Of a stretch of 64,000 nt of DNA, positions 44,363-55,984 are shown one piece after another. Below the pieces are notes generated by a model. The model was not told where the DNA came from. It did no database searches and was given only the letters and a program-made list of their open reading frames with translations. Position 1 is the stretch's first letter; every line of letters begins with the position of its first letter. The stretch is taken from the NCBI GenBank assembly GCA_021018815.1, contig JAITYX010000007.1, positions 5,457,001-5,521,000 of the forward strand. Direction: 5' to 3'. The DNA is from Talinum fruticosum. Taxonomy: Eukaryota > Streptophyta > Magnoliopsida > Caryophyllales > Talinaceae. Both the position numbers and the translations under genes were made by a program.

Positions 44363-47284
44363 TGTGATACCCCGAAATTTCGAGTGCTTGCACGGTAGAG
44401 AATTATTATAATTTTTCCGAGTCGGAATTAGAAACCCGAGAACTGAAACCCGAGCGTGGGCTAGCTAAATTGGGCCTTGTGAAGCTACTTGGGCCCAATT
44501 AAAAATAAAAAAAAAGAAAAAGAAAAAGGAATGAGGATTGGGGATTAGTGGCATTGAGTTGGCAAATTATGAGAGCAAAGGGTAAGGGGGTCCAATTAAG
44601 TTTAGGCAGCATAGCATTGAGGTGTGATTAGGAGAAGAGGAGAGAGAGAGTGAGGCTGAGACAAAAGAAAAGAACGAGGAAATGGAAGAAGTAGGGACGA
44701 GAGGAGGGCGAGAGAGGGAGGACGCACGAGAGAGAGAAGGAGAGCGAGCGGGAGTGAGGGCAACGCCGGAAAACCGGCGACCGGCGGGCACGGCGAGCCC
44801 GAGGACGAGCACCGGACGAAGGAGAAAGGAAAAAGGGGAGCGAAAGAAAGAAGAAGCAGAGCAGAGAGGGAAGCGAGAGGAAGCGGAACGGAGCGAGAGA
44901 GGGAGAGAGCGCGAGAGCCGGTGGCCGGTGGCCGCTCGAGCAGCGAGGACGCCACCGCCGATGGGCGAATGGAGAGCGAGAGCTCGGGAGGCCGAGCGAA
45001 CGAAGAAAGAGAAGAGTAGAGAGGCCGAGCGAAAGCGGGGACCGAAGGGATTCCGCGGCCAGCGGCGCGAGGAGGGAGACGAGGCCGGCGAGCGAGCTAA
45101 GGGTGGCCGGCGAGCAAGGGAGCAACGTCGACCGGCGATCGAGAGGGAAACGGTGGACGAAGAGGACCAGAAGCAGGCGCAGAGAATAGCAAGGAATTGA
45201 GACCGAGAGGTAGAGGAAGAAGAGGAAGCAAAACCCAAATCGAAACCCAATTCGAAACCTCCCAAAGCCGAATTCTTAGAACCTCTAAGAATTTAAGGTG
45301 AGTAGTTCAAATTCAACCTCAAGAATTAAAATGAATTAGGTGGCTTGAACTTGGAATTGATTCATGAAATTGGAAACCCTAAGTTAATTGAAGAAGTTAG
45401 AGGCCTAAATTCACTAAACTAGCAACTCATGAATCAAAGAGCATGTTGTGTGATGTTTATCTAGTTCGAATCTGTGATGTTTAAATACGATTGAGCATGA
45501 TTAGTGAGAACCGAACGGGATTAGCTTGAACAGAATTAGGGAGAGAAATCGGAAGTTAACTTCATGATTCGTATGCAGATTTTTCGGTGAATAAGCATGT
45601 CTGTCCGAATTTCGTGAATTCATGTGTAGCCCGAAACTCCCGAAACTTTTACTTGCAGCTTTCGATGATTTATGAGAATTTCTGTAAAATTTCGTATGCA
45701 TTGGATGAGTAGATTAAGAGATATATATCGATTAAGGAAAGTTAGAGAACCATAAACCACTTATACGCGATAATGCGCAATCACGAAAACGATGAGTTCA
45801 TTGATGGAAGTCCTAATTGACATGCTTATGTGATCATGTGTTTATGTTGGATTGCATCGATGATAAATGGTATCGGCATGCATATGTGAGATGAATTGAT
45901 CGTACTTGAATTGTAACTTGCTTATATGAATTGCTTGTTTTGAAGAAGTTACGCATGAACCATATGAATTAAATGTATCGCATGTATAAGTAATAAGAAA
46001 ATAAGAAACTTAAAGAACTAAAGAAGGGAGAAAGGATTGTGTTATTGATCTAAGACCCCACGAATTAAAGAACCCTCTCGAAGCTATGGCCATAGAAGTG
46101 TCCGTCAACCCGAAGCCACGAATTATTTTGCTTCAACGAATTATTGACAGTATGCGTCCTTCCGGGAAGGGAGGCCGCCTCGAGGCCACGAATTATTTTG
46201 CCTCGAGGCCACGAATTAGCCTCCGTGAACCGAGCCCACGAATTATTTTGGCTCCAAGAACTGGGTCTTTAGAGCGGAACATAAATCTTCTTTCCATTCG
46301 AACTAAGAAGACCTAAAAGAATTATGATATGAAGAAATGAATGATCGTGCATATCGAACAAGAAAGAACGAACCGATGAATTATGAAATGCACGATTGAA
46401 CTCAAGAAAAAGAATAAGAGGAAGATCGAATCCTTTTTTTGTAAGAAATGAATTTGATAAGAAGCAAGATATGATTTATGTGATGAATGCCTTGCATGAT
46501 GAATGATTTCTTGATGAATAACTTACATGATGAATGATTTACGTGGTGAATGAGTTGCATGATGAATGATTATATGATTTACTTGCGTAGAAAGACAAAT
46601 GATGCATGTTTAATTGAATTCATGAATAAGTGATGTCATTATGATTCTCGGCAAGTTGGTAAGTTTAGAATCTCGCATGACTTAAGCATGCATGATCCGA
46701 ATCGCATGTTATGAATGAGTTGTGAACTTACGTGTGTTTGTTAATGAATTAATGTGCAAAGTGAAACCCGGGGTTGGGTTTGGATTATTCACTGGGCTAG
46801 TGAGCTCATGACATCACCAACATTTCGAGTACGAAGTTAGGACCGGCAGGAGTTGCCTTTGGCTTTTGGAAATAGCGGACGAATAAGGATGCCTGGACTT
46901 ACTACTTGTTTTTCTGTCTTTTGTTTAGAAAGATGTTGTAAAGACTATTGTATGTGAGCTTAAGTTTGATTATGAATGTAAAATCCCTATGTGAATACTC
47001 CGAGCGTGTGGCTCGTTGAGTTGTGTTGAGTTTCTCCGAGCGTGTGGCTCGTTGAGTTTTAGATTGTATTTCGTGCGGGGTTAGGGCTTTAAGCCCATGG
47101 GTTTAGCCAGTTTACAGAGGAAACTCGCCGAAATTTCCGAAAAACCTTTGAAAACCTAGAATTACGCTTCCGCCAATCCAAGAAAGGGTTATTAACCCTA
47201 AGTTGAGACCCTAAGCGGCCTTAGGGGTTCCTCTCGAGGAACCCCGGCATGTAATACTCCTAGGGTGGGTCTAGGGGTGTTACA
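44363..47284 (+). repeat. solo LTR, family B (gypsy type), with CATCC target duplication
   Basis: Starts TGTGATACCCCGAAATTTCG and ends GGGGTGTTACA, ends typical of some plant gypsy chromovirus LTRs. CATCC lies on both sides (44358-44362 and 47285-47289), so both boundaries are firm. It is 2.9 kb, with no internal region. A purine-rich, GC-rich block at 44600-45235 gives long ORFs on both strands (172 and 232 codons), which I treat as compositional. Short repeats occur at 46116-46255 (CCACGAATTATTTTG) and 46998-47059 (36-bp unit with CTCCGAGCGTGTGGCTCG). Confidence 0.9.
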
Positions 47285-47289
47285 CATCC

Positions 47290-47617
47290 CCTCTTTACTC
47301 CCCTTGCCTCCCCGCCTTGGCGCCACTATTTTGCCTCCTCACGCCATCTCTCTCACCCGAGGGCTGCATCTTTACCTCTCTCCCGCTATCCCTCGCCACG
47401 TCTCTATCTCATGCCGGCTCCATCTCACGCCAAGTCCATCTCTGTCGTTGCCTTCACCAGCTGCCCATCATCATCATCTTCACCTCTTCTTCGCTTTTCA
47501 TGACCACGCCAACCCTTTCCTTCTCTTGGCCAGCTCCATCATCATGTGCTCATCTTCATCAACACCACCATCACTATCATCGTCACGAACATCATCTTTA
47601 GCTTGATCGATCAATCA
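47290..47617. other. C-rich stretch, no supported gene
   Basis: CT/CA-rich DNA with open frames (47265-47606, 47317-47601) rich in Ser, Pro, His and Leu. The text has no recognised motif, and the first frame starts inside the solo LTR. Confidence 0.3.
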
Positions 47618-49413
47618 TGACCCGCAAGGATTAATTGGTAGCTTTATTAGTATTGTAATTTTTATTGCAAGACTCTATTTTTTATTTTTAGTTTGTTATT
47701 ACGAGATAAGATTTTTATTTAATTTATGTATTTTAGATTATATTATGTTTAAGTGGTTTGTTTATATTTAGTATAATCTATTTGAAACCATGACAAATTA
47801 AGTTTTTGAAACAAGTTGTAATCTTTAATGTTTTATTGATTTTATTTCATTATTCTATGATAATTTATGTTTAGCATACATAATTTTATGTTTGATTAAT
47901 TAGAGTGCACCCTAATTAGTTTAATATAAATCCGTATGATAGCTTAAAGGACTTAAGTACGAAAAAGCTATAGTCTTTTAGACATAAGTATCACCTTAGT
48001 TGATCATGGATGACTCATACTCATCTCTTTTAATTAGAAAATTATTATAAATCTTTGTTAAATCAATTTACTAGTAAATTGATTTCAAGTTGCTACTAAT
48101 ACTAAATGCTCTAATTTGATTAAATTTTAGTGGTAGTGCTAGGGTTATCAAAACTAGTAGGGTTTATATTAGGTTAGGTTTAAGTAAACTAATAACTAAG
48201 AAAAATGGGAAAGATCCGTGTAGTTGTCTTCTACAGTTTAGCTCATGGGTAAATCAATTTCGTGTTAATAATAAATATTAATTTACATGGTGGATATAGA
48301 TTATGCTAAGAGCTTTTTACAAATTTGCTATCTTTGATAATTATTTATTTGCTTTTTAGTTGTTTTCTTTAGTTTGTCAATTTTATTTACAATTTTATAA
48401 TCTTTAATATTAATTTTGTTTATTACCCCCAAAATATTAGTATTTTCGTTGATTTTTAATAATTTTAGATTAATTTAATTTTGAGTCTAAGTATATTTTC
48501 ATTTTCAGATTATTTTTCTGTTAGTTTTGTTATTTTTGAGTTAGTTTATTAGAAATTAGGTTAAAAATAATTTCTTTTAGTAATGTTCATGTTTTTTTGT
48601 TTATCGGGTTTAGATAGTCCTAATTTTATCTGATTAAATTTTAAAATTTTTTGAATTTATTTCATAATTTTTAGATTTAATTCTTGAATTTAATTACTAC
48701 ATGTTTTTAGTTAAATAAATTCGTAAATTCGGTTTTTAATTTTGATTTTATATTTTTGGGTTTAGTTAGGTGCATAAAATTAGTTTTAATATCCTGATTA
48801 ATGACTTCGACCATCGGGTTCAGGTTAAACCGCGCCCGAAAATGCCGAAATTGGATAAATGTAGAAAATCGAATATTCGCCCGGCCCAAAACGACGTCGC
48901 TTTCGTTTCTTGAAAATGTCGTCATATGGACATTCGGGTATGTGTGCCGCGTTTGGCCATTGAAGAAGAGTGAAACACCTGTGTTTTACACAAGCTTGGG
49001 GTAAACGGTGCCGGTTCAAATCCTGGTTGGGAGTCCGAACTTGGCTTGGTTCGGCTGAAGCAAATGGTTGTGGGCCGGTCCAAGCAAACATGGGGCTGAT
49101 TTGTGGTGCTAACTAATTTTTTGGTTTACTAGCTTTCGTCACATCGTTTTCGGTCTTATCACGACCTAAGTTTACAAAGGGAGCTGGGATTTCATCACCG
49201 AACTAATAAAAATAAATAACTCAAATAAAAAGATAAGGACGACATATTTTTGGTGTATAATTTTCTATTTTGATTTTAATACTAGTAAATTTAATTAGAT
49301 TAAAACTTACATATTATTATATTTTCCTCGTGGATCCGATCCTTACTTCCTTATGCTATATTGTTATCCATAAGGATAAGTAGTGGTTTAATTGTAATTG
49401 TACGACAAGCTAA
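47618..49413 (+). repeat. probable 5' LTR of an Athila-like gypsy element
   Basis: AT-rich sequence ending ...GCTAACA seven bases before a gypsy primer site at 49421. The right boundary follows from the primer site. The left boundary is not defined and may lie as far left as repeat D (44039). It contains a family-A LTR fragment (48780-49258). Confidence 0.4.
48780..49258 (+). repeat. gypsy-like LTR, family A, 3' fragment (copy 3)
   Basis: Shares with 866-2766 and 23950-25932 the texts GTTTACTAGCTT, GGGATTTCATCA and an end like GACGACATATTTTTGGTGTA. Only the last few hundred bases are recognisable; the left limit is approximate. Confidence 0.55.
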
Positions 49414-49420
49414 CAAATTT

Positions 49421-49437
49421 TGGCACCATTACCGAGG
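49421..49437 (+). other. gypsy primer-binding site (tRNA-Asp type, decayed)
   Basis: TGGCACCATTACCGAGG. The canonical Athila/Tat-type site is TGGCGCCGTTGCCGGGG. All four differences are G-to-A transitions, the pattern of methyl-cytosine decay on the other strand. Confidence 0.7.
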
Positions 49438-49640
49438 AAAAAAAGAATAGTTGTTAGTTTTTATCCAATATATTACTTTGTTTCTCTTATATCACGACTT
49501 ATATTACTTTGTTGTGACTTTATTAGTTTATTTTTATATATTTTTAGTTTTTTTGTTTTAATAAGGAGCACATATTTAAAGAAGTTGAAAGCCAAGTAAG
49601 TGAATCTAATTATGTTGTTGTAAGTTCTAAAATTATTGAG

Positions 49641-50790
49641 ATGACTACTTTATATGAACTTGTTGCACCCTACGTGGATACACAACTTTTACCTATTTTA
49701 TATCATGCATTGGATCGACCACTAAAATTGAGGTCAGGATCTTTAAATTTGTTATCTAAGTTTCATGGATTGCCTAGTGAGGACCCTTATCGACATATCA
49801 ATGAGTTTATTATTACATGTTCCACCATGCAACTTGAGGGAATCACCCAAGACCAAATTAAGTTGAGAATCTTTCCCTTTTCATTTCAGGATAAGGCTAA
49901 ACATTGGCTATATTATCTACCCCCTACTACATTCACTACATGGATCCAAGTTCATAAAGCATTTTTAAAGAAATGTTTTCCTGCATCAAGAATTGGGTCT
50001 ATTAGAAAAATTTTATGGCATAAAATAGATGACTGGGGGTTTTTATAGATATTGGGAACGTTTTAATAAATTATGTGCTAGTTATTGATTCAATATTTTT
50101 ATGAGGATTTAATGCATATAGACAGAAATATGGTAGATGTTGCTAGTGGAGGGACCTTGTTTCATAAGACTCGACTCGGGCTAGAGAACTATTTAATATT
50201 ATGGCCCAAAATACTAAACAATTTGGAATTGGAGATACTCGGTTTAGGAAAGTTAATGAGTTCAATTTAAGTCCATCTGTTGAGTCCCAGTTGTTCCAGA
50301 TTACTGCTATGCTGAATAAATTAGTCAATAGAGGAGAAACAAGTAATTTGTAGTATTTGATGTTTAGATAGCCATTCTCTTGCTGCATGTGTACACAACA
50401 AATGGGGTATGTAAATGTTATTTTGCCAATCAAGGTCAAAGGAACTATGGCCCATTCTCTACCATTTACAATGAATAATCTACGAGACCACCCCAATCTT
50501 AGGTATGGATTTAAAGAAAACCCCTAAAAGTTTATCAATCCTCTCCTCAAGATAGAACTAATTATCTTTTAGATTAAATCATTAAGAAGATGGATGGCTA
50601 GAAAAAGATAGTGACCATAGGTTCCAAAGTTTAGAGATAACCATTAAGCGGGTTCAAGAGAGACAAACTGTTAATGATACTATAGTTAGCAACCCACAAG
50701 CCCAGATGTGATATCAATATTTCCACGATCCAAAAGAAAATGTGAGTGCCATAACACTTAAGAGTGGGGAGGAGAAACAAGGAGAAATTT
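49641..50790 (+). pseudogene. Athila-like gag, broken
   Basis: The plant gypsy gag (Retrotrans_gag-type) is recognisable: LSKFHGLPSEDPYRHINEF near 49752-49808, IKLRIFPFSFQDKAKHWLYY near 49857-49916, TTWIQVHKAFLKKCFP near 49935-49985, VDVASGGTLFHKT near 50133-50170, and a later SAITLKSGEE near 50740-50775. Known gag order is kept, but a stop near 50047 and later shifts break it. It is then cut by a minus-strand LTR. The gag end resumes at 51962. Confidence 0.75.
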
Positions 50791-50794
50791 TCAT

Positions 50795-51961
50795 CGTATT
50801 TCAAGGGTTTAGAAAGTGTCATCCTCAGGGATGGAATGTAATTACCACTAATGTTTTGATTGAATAAAGTTCACAAATAAGCTATCAAATTAGCAAACAA
50901 TTAACACTAAAACTAACAATCATATTACCACTACACTATCTAAGGGTGATCAAAGCCCACATGGCTCATAGTAACCAAACTTCTTCCTCAAGATATAACC
51001 CAAATCACAACTACTTAAAAGCTAATAGCAATCCTAAATATCCACAACTAGAAAAGTAAATAGCAACAATCCTAAATAGCCACAACTAAGCAAAATGTAA
51101 AAGAGAGAGATTAGGCAAAAGTTACCCATTCAAACTACTTCCAACATCACTTCCATTTTCAATTTCCAGCAAATTTCTCTATTCAAAGGTACTACATTTT
51201 TGTGGGTCTAATATTGAAAAACTAAAGAGAAAGGGGAAAAGAGAAAAATCAATAGCACTAATGCAACTTAAGGGGTGATTAAGATTGCAAAAGTAAGGAA
51301 AAGCCTCTAACCTAATCAAAGGTGAATCTTTACTCACTTTTATCCTCTTTCTCACCTAAATGGGGGATTTGGATTGGATTTTGGTAGGAATAAAATAGAG
51401 CATCAAGTAAAATGCTTGAAATTAACATCAAACTAAATGAAATTAGCAAGGGAATCAAATGAAAATAGAAAAACTTAAACTTACATTGATTCAAAATAAA
51501 AATAGTAAGAGAGTTTAGAGAGAAAAGCTGTTTAAAAACTCTAAAAACCTAAAAATGACGAACTCCCTTTTCGGAGGTCGAAACAGCGTATTTATATAGC
51601 CCGAGAATCTAACTTGGCACGGTCCCGACCATGCCAACTCTCTGTCGAGAAAACTAAAGGGAAAAATCACAGCGGCACGGTCGTGCCCTGTTTCGAGCAC
51701 GGTCGTGTAAGCGGCATGATCACGCCATGTTCAGCACGACCGTGCCATGAACTGCTGGGCTTTTTCTTCATTACTTGATCTTCACTTCCTCGATCCCGAA
51801 CCTCTAACCTTCGTTTGGCTCCTCAAATTTTTGATAGCTCCGAGTTTCTTATTTCTCAACCTCTTACCTAACTAAGCATAAAAGCATATATAAGAAGTCT
51901 AAATTAGTCAAAATTGTGAGCTAGAACCTAGTGTTAGGAGTATCAATATTGCTTTAATACA
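50795..51961 (-). repeat. gypsy solo LTR, family C, inserted in Athila gag
   Basis: On the minus strand it begins TGTATTAAAGC and shows TACTCCTAACA, then CACGACCGTG-type inverted texts (51660-51750) and GGCTATATAAATACGC (TATA, complement of 51587-51602). It ends near CCATCCCTGAGGATGACAC, the pre-primer-site text typical of Athila LTRs. It matches the plus-strand copy at 57397-58747 in layout. The left boundary is approximate and no clean target duplication was found. Confidence 0.6.
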
Positions 51962-52049
51962 AGCCCAAACAAGAAACATAGAGGTAGACTAAGAAATCGA
52001 GGTAAAGGAGCATGATCCTAGCCAAAATAAAGATAATGCCTCCAACGCT
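51962..52049 (+). pseudogene. Athila-like gag C-terminus, piece 1
   Basis: Short acidic coding remnant (EIEVKEHDPSQNKDNAS) between the family-C LTR and the hAT MITE. Its continuation is at 52705. Confidence 0.5.
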
Positions 52050-52696
52050 TAGAGGTGAGTATGGGTCGGTCCGGTTCTATTCGAGGAGCTTTGAATTGGT
52101 TAACTGAATTTAGAATTTGGAAAAATGTGAACCGTAATTGTAAGCGAGATAAATTGGTTAACCGGATATTGGTTAACCAGTTTTTCGGTTTGGTTACCCG
52201 GTTAACTAGAATTATTAGTTAAAACTGTTTAAATCTTTTTTATGATAGAAATGTTAAAAAAACCTATTGAAAATAAAAAAATTGTAAGACAATTTCCTGT
52301 GGTTTAATATGACATTTGATGGCTTGATGATCAAAACAAAAAAAAAACAAAACAAAAAAAGATCTCATTGTTTCTAGTTGGCTTGATCATAGAAGAAAAA
52401 TGTGTTAGCTCAAAATGGTGCTTGCATAATATAGAAAAATCAACAATACTAAATCACAAATTATTATACACTTCATCTTGAAAATTAACGAGCATTTTTT
52501 ATAAATAAAATTAAAATATTTAATCGGTTCGGTTCGGTTAACTCGCCTATTTCAAACTAGTGAATCAGTAACCGTAACCGGATAAACCGGTTATTGATTA
52601 ACTGGATTCTTAAACCAGTTCGGTTAACCGAAAAATCGGTTCGATTTAGCCGGTTTTCGGTTCAATTTTTCAATTTCGATTTTTTGCTCGTCTCTA
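52050..52696. mobile_element. hAT-type MITE with 8-bp target duplication
   Basis: Ends TAGAGGTGAGTATGGG and ...GCTCGTCTCTA form imperfect terminal inverted repeats. Flanks CCAACGCT (52042-52049) and CCGACGCT (52697-52704) are an 8-bp duplication with one mismatch, the hAT hallmark. The inside is dominated by GGTTAACCGGTT-like palindromic text, so much of it could fold. No coding capacity. Confidence 0.8.
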
Positions 52697-52704
52697 CCGA
52701 CGCT

Positions 52705-52766
52705 AATGAAATAGATGAAATTAATAAGGAACCTTACAAGCCAATGCCATCTTTTCCTAGTAGATT
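52705..52766 (+). pseudogene. Athila-like gag C-terminus, piece 2
   Basis: NEIDEINKEPYKPMPSFPSR corresponds to the FP.R segment at the end of Athila gag. It is cut by the CACTA element at 52767 and resumes at 59886. Confidence 0.6.
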
Positions 52767-52980
52767 CACTACAACAAATCACTACTTGTGCCATAAAAGA
52801 TTTCATGGCACAAGTTTCAAATTCCCATGGCAAGGCCATCTTACCAAAGGAATTTCTAAAATGAGCCCCGTGGCACAAGCAATTGTGGAAAGGTTGTTAC
52901 CACATAAAAATGACTACCGTGGCTACAGGAAAACTGGTGGCCATAGAAATACCTGTGGCAAGGTACTTACTTTAGCCACG

Positions 52981-53215
52981 GAATACCTGTGGCAAGCCTA
53001 ATTCTAGGCACGGAAGTGACCCGTGGCATACTATATGTTATCCTATGGCAAGTCTGCGTCTAGGCACCTGTAACAATCCGTGGCATGCTATACGTTATTC
53101 CGTGGCAAGTCTTCTTTTAAGCACGGTAGCAACCCGTGGCATGCTATACATTATCCCGTGGCAAGTCTACTTGTAGACATGGTAGCGACCCGTGGCATAT
53201 TATATGTTATACCCA
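52981..53215. repeat. CACTA subterminal tandem repeats, about 56-57 bp
   Basis: Four units marked by GGCAAG at 52991, 53047, 53104 and 53160, each with CCGTGGCAT..TATA..TTAT. Likely transposase-binding arrays by analogy with other CACTA elements. Confidence 0.75.
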
Positions 53216-53239
53216 CGAGAGCAATCATGACAAGTTTAT

Positions 53240-54763
53240 TAATAATCATAAGAGCACCAGTAGAATGATATTTAGTTCAAGCACAAAAGTACACATGACA
53301 TCATGGTTATGACAACCTTGTAATTCATAAATAAAGATACTAGTAGCAAAACCACTACCAGCACAAAATTACGCGTTGTAAGTCATCGGATTGACGTCTT
53401 AATAAACTTAGAGATGTGATCCGTGCATTATATTATAACAAACTATATCCATTAATATGTTCAAATATTCAAAAAAATCCCTTGTGGACATAATATAAAA
53501 CTCATGCTCAATCTAAATTCAAATAACAAAAGATCTTTGTAATATAAAATAAATCATCGTAAAAAAATTAATATATGTAAGAAGAAATTTGACTTCAACT
53601 TCACAAGATGCTTGACATTGGTCACTACTATCCAATAAAACACGAACATAAAAATAGCAAAATTAGTATCTTTTAAAAACTGAATTTTATGCAATTTAAT
53701 AAATCATTAACGAAATGTGAGATTCTTATCATTATCAAAGGCTTGTAAGTCAAACCCCTCAACCCCCCTTCCCCCGCTCTTTTGTCCTTCTTCCCTCATA
53801 TGTCCTTTCTTATTTATCTAGAATATTGACGTGACCACCTTCATCAATAATATGTTAACTCCTTAGAAAGGAATTTGATCACCTCCCAGTCCAAAGTTAT
53901 GGCTAAAATAACTTCAATTGGAAATCACTAAAGTAATAATTATATTTATATTTCTTTTTCTTCTTCAAATCCAATAAAACATGAATGGCTAGACAAGTCA
54001 TTGAAGCTATAATATAACTATGGAAGCAAGCATAGTATCAATGTAAGAATTTAAAAACAAGCCAAGTAACATGTTAAATAAAGTATACGATTACAAGTAA
54101 ATACAAGAAGCCACTACATCATATTTCTAGGTTGGAGAATTTCTGCTCATATTGCAAATACTACAAGAATCCATATGACCAAACTAATAGGTCAAGTACA
54201 ACTCAATCGGAAAACATAAGTGAATAAAGCACAAGGTATATGCAGTGCAAAAGGCAGTATATAAGGATTTCACAAAAGAAACCAAACACAATATCGAATG
54301 TTAAAATTTTACAGCTAGTGACTTGTATGAAACTTCTATATTAGAGGTAATAGACACCAGTGCCAATATAATTTCAAATATTCATCATATTCCACTTGTT
54401 CAGCCTCCTAAGAATAAGAACTAACACAGTAAAATCACTAAATAATACACATGACTCACGTCATCACTCTTCGGACTCGAACGAATAGGAAAATAAGTTC
54501 TTAACTCAAGTCACCCAAGGGCTCAATCCCATCTCATTTAAGAGGCAACCACATCTGATCCGGAAAGTCGAGTTTTAGTGGGATCTTTAACTTATCAAGA
54601 TACAAACTCCTGATTAATATTGAATTCTTGATCATATTCATGCCTTATGGGTAATTTCTATATAATTGAATAAATGAGCTACTTGTAGTTTTTTCCAAGG
54701 GATAATCTACATACTCATTTCTCTCACAAAAAGTAATTCAAAAAATAAAAGTGTACTATGAAA
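53240..54763. other. AT-rich CACTA interior, no gene seen
   Basis: No long ORF and no recognised motif. Anonymous filler of the non-autonomous element. Confidence 0.4.
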
Positions 54764-55090
54764 CAATTAATTACCTACTATATAGCAAAGAGTAGAAAAA
54801 GGTGAATTAAAGGTGAGTAGCTTAGGTTGATTATTTATGTTTGAACTTTTACCTTTGAACTTTTACCAAGCAAAACCTACAATACACTTGTGGGTTAATG
54901 ACTAATCAACCAAAGATTGTTGGAGCTTGGGAGAGAAAATGTATGTTTTTCTCTTCTTTTTAAGACTTTCAATTTTTACCATCTAACTATTATACTTTTA
55001 GGCATATATACAATGACAGTATGTGTATAACTTGCCGATATAACTTGTTATGTATAAATTTTTGAAATGATTTTCTAAGTTTAATGAATC

Positions 55091-55139
<49 letters not shown>
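54764..55139. repeat. duplicated segment, copy 1, ending in (TA)n
   Basis: Starts CAATTAATTACCTAC and runs nearly identical to 55624-55984, through TTGTTGGAGCTTGGGAGAGA and into a TA tract (55095-55139). Confidence 0.85.
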
Positions 55140-55141
<2 letters not shown>

Positions 55142-55623
55142 GAGGGTTCATATGAGAACCCCCTAAAAGTGAGAACCCCTCTTCTTATGAGAACTTATCA
55201 TCTCAACCGTTTATATTTAATCTAACGGTCCTGATATAAGAAAGAGATTAAAATCATTCACACTTTAATTTAGGCAAAAATAAATAAAATTTTCATTCCT
55301 CCTTCCTCTAACCTCGCTCGCTCTCTAGGTTCATCTCCTTCCTCTAACCTCTGCCATCTCTCTACCTTCTCTACCTTCAAAAATCGCCGGCCACCACCTC
55401 GCAGGCCACGTTGCCGGCCACCTCGCCTGTCACCGCAACACCGGAACCCAATCGCCGGCCGCACTGCCTCGTTGCTCGCTCGCTCGCTGCCTCCATAACC
55501 TTCTCGCTCGCTGCCCCCTCGCTCGCTGCAATTCACCAACCTGTACCTCTCGCCGACCACCTCGTCCGCCACCTCCCACAACACCGGAACCCAATTGTCG
55601 GCCACCACCTACAATTCACCAGC
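55140..55623. other. insert between the duplicated segments
   Basis: Opens GGGAGGGTTCATATGAGAAC, with TGAGAACCCCTCTTCTTATG just after. It then carries a C-rich, TCGCTCGCTGCC-like repetitive stretch (55310-55620). ORFs on both strands here are compositional. It could be a small mobile element; no terminal repeats are clear. Confidence 0.35.
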
Positions 55624-55984
55624 CAATTAATTACCTACCTACTATACGAGTAAAGAGTAAAAAAAAGGTGAATTAAAGGTGAGTAGCTTAGGTTGATTAT
55701 TTATGTTTGAACTTTTACCTTTGAACTTTTACCAAGCAAAACCTACAATACATCTGCGGGTTAATGACTAATCAACCAAAGATTGTTGGAGCTTGGGAGA
55801 GAGAATGTATGTTTTTCTCTTCTTTTTAAGACTTTCAATTTTTACCATCTAACTATTATACTTTTAGGCATATATACAATGACAGTATGTGTATAACTTG
55901 CCGATATAACTTGTTATGTATAAATTTTTGAAATGATTTTCTAAGTTTTATGAATCATATTATATATATATATATATATATATA
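55624..55984. repeat. duplicated segment, copy 2, ending in (TA)n
   Basis: Near-identical second copy at an 860-bp offset from copy 1, with a shorter TA tract (about 55960-55984). Confidence 0.85.

Noticed and set aside
44682..45200. Arg/Glu-rich 172-codon ORF (and 232-codon ORF on the other strand)
   Set aside because: It lies wholly inside a solo LTR with firm boundaries; open frames on both strands follow from the purine-rich, GC-rich composition.
47265..47606. ORF rich in Ser, Pro and His with a hydrophobic start
   Set aside because: Starts inside the family-B LTR and crosses its target duplication; low complexity, no motif.
55270..55653. Ala/Arg-rich ORFs in the insert between duplicated segments
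   Set aside because: TCGCTCGCTGCC-type repetitive, C-rich DNA open on both strands; no recognisable domain.
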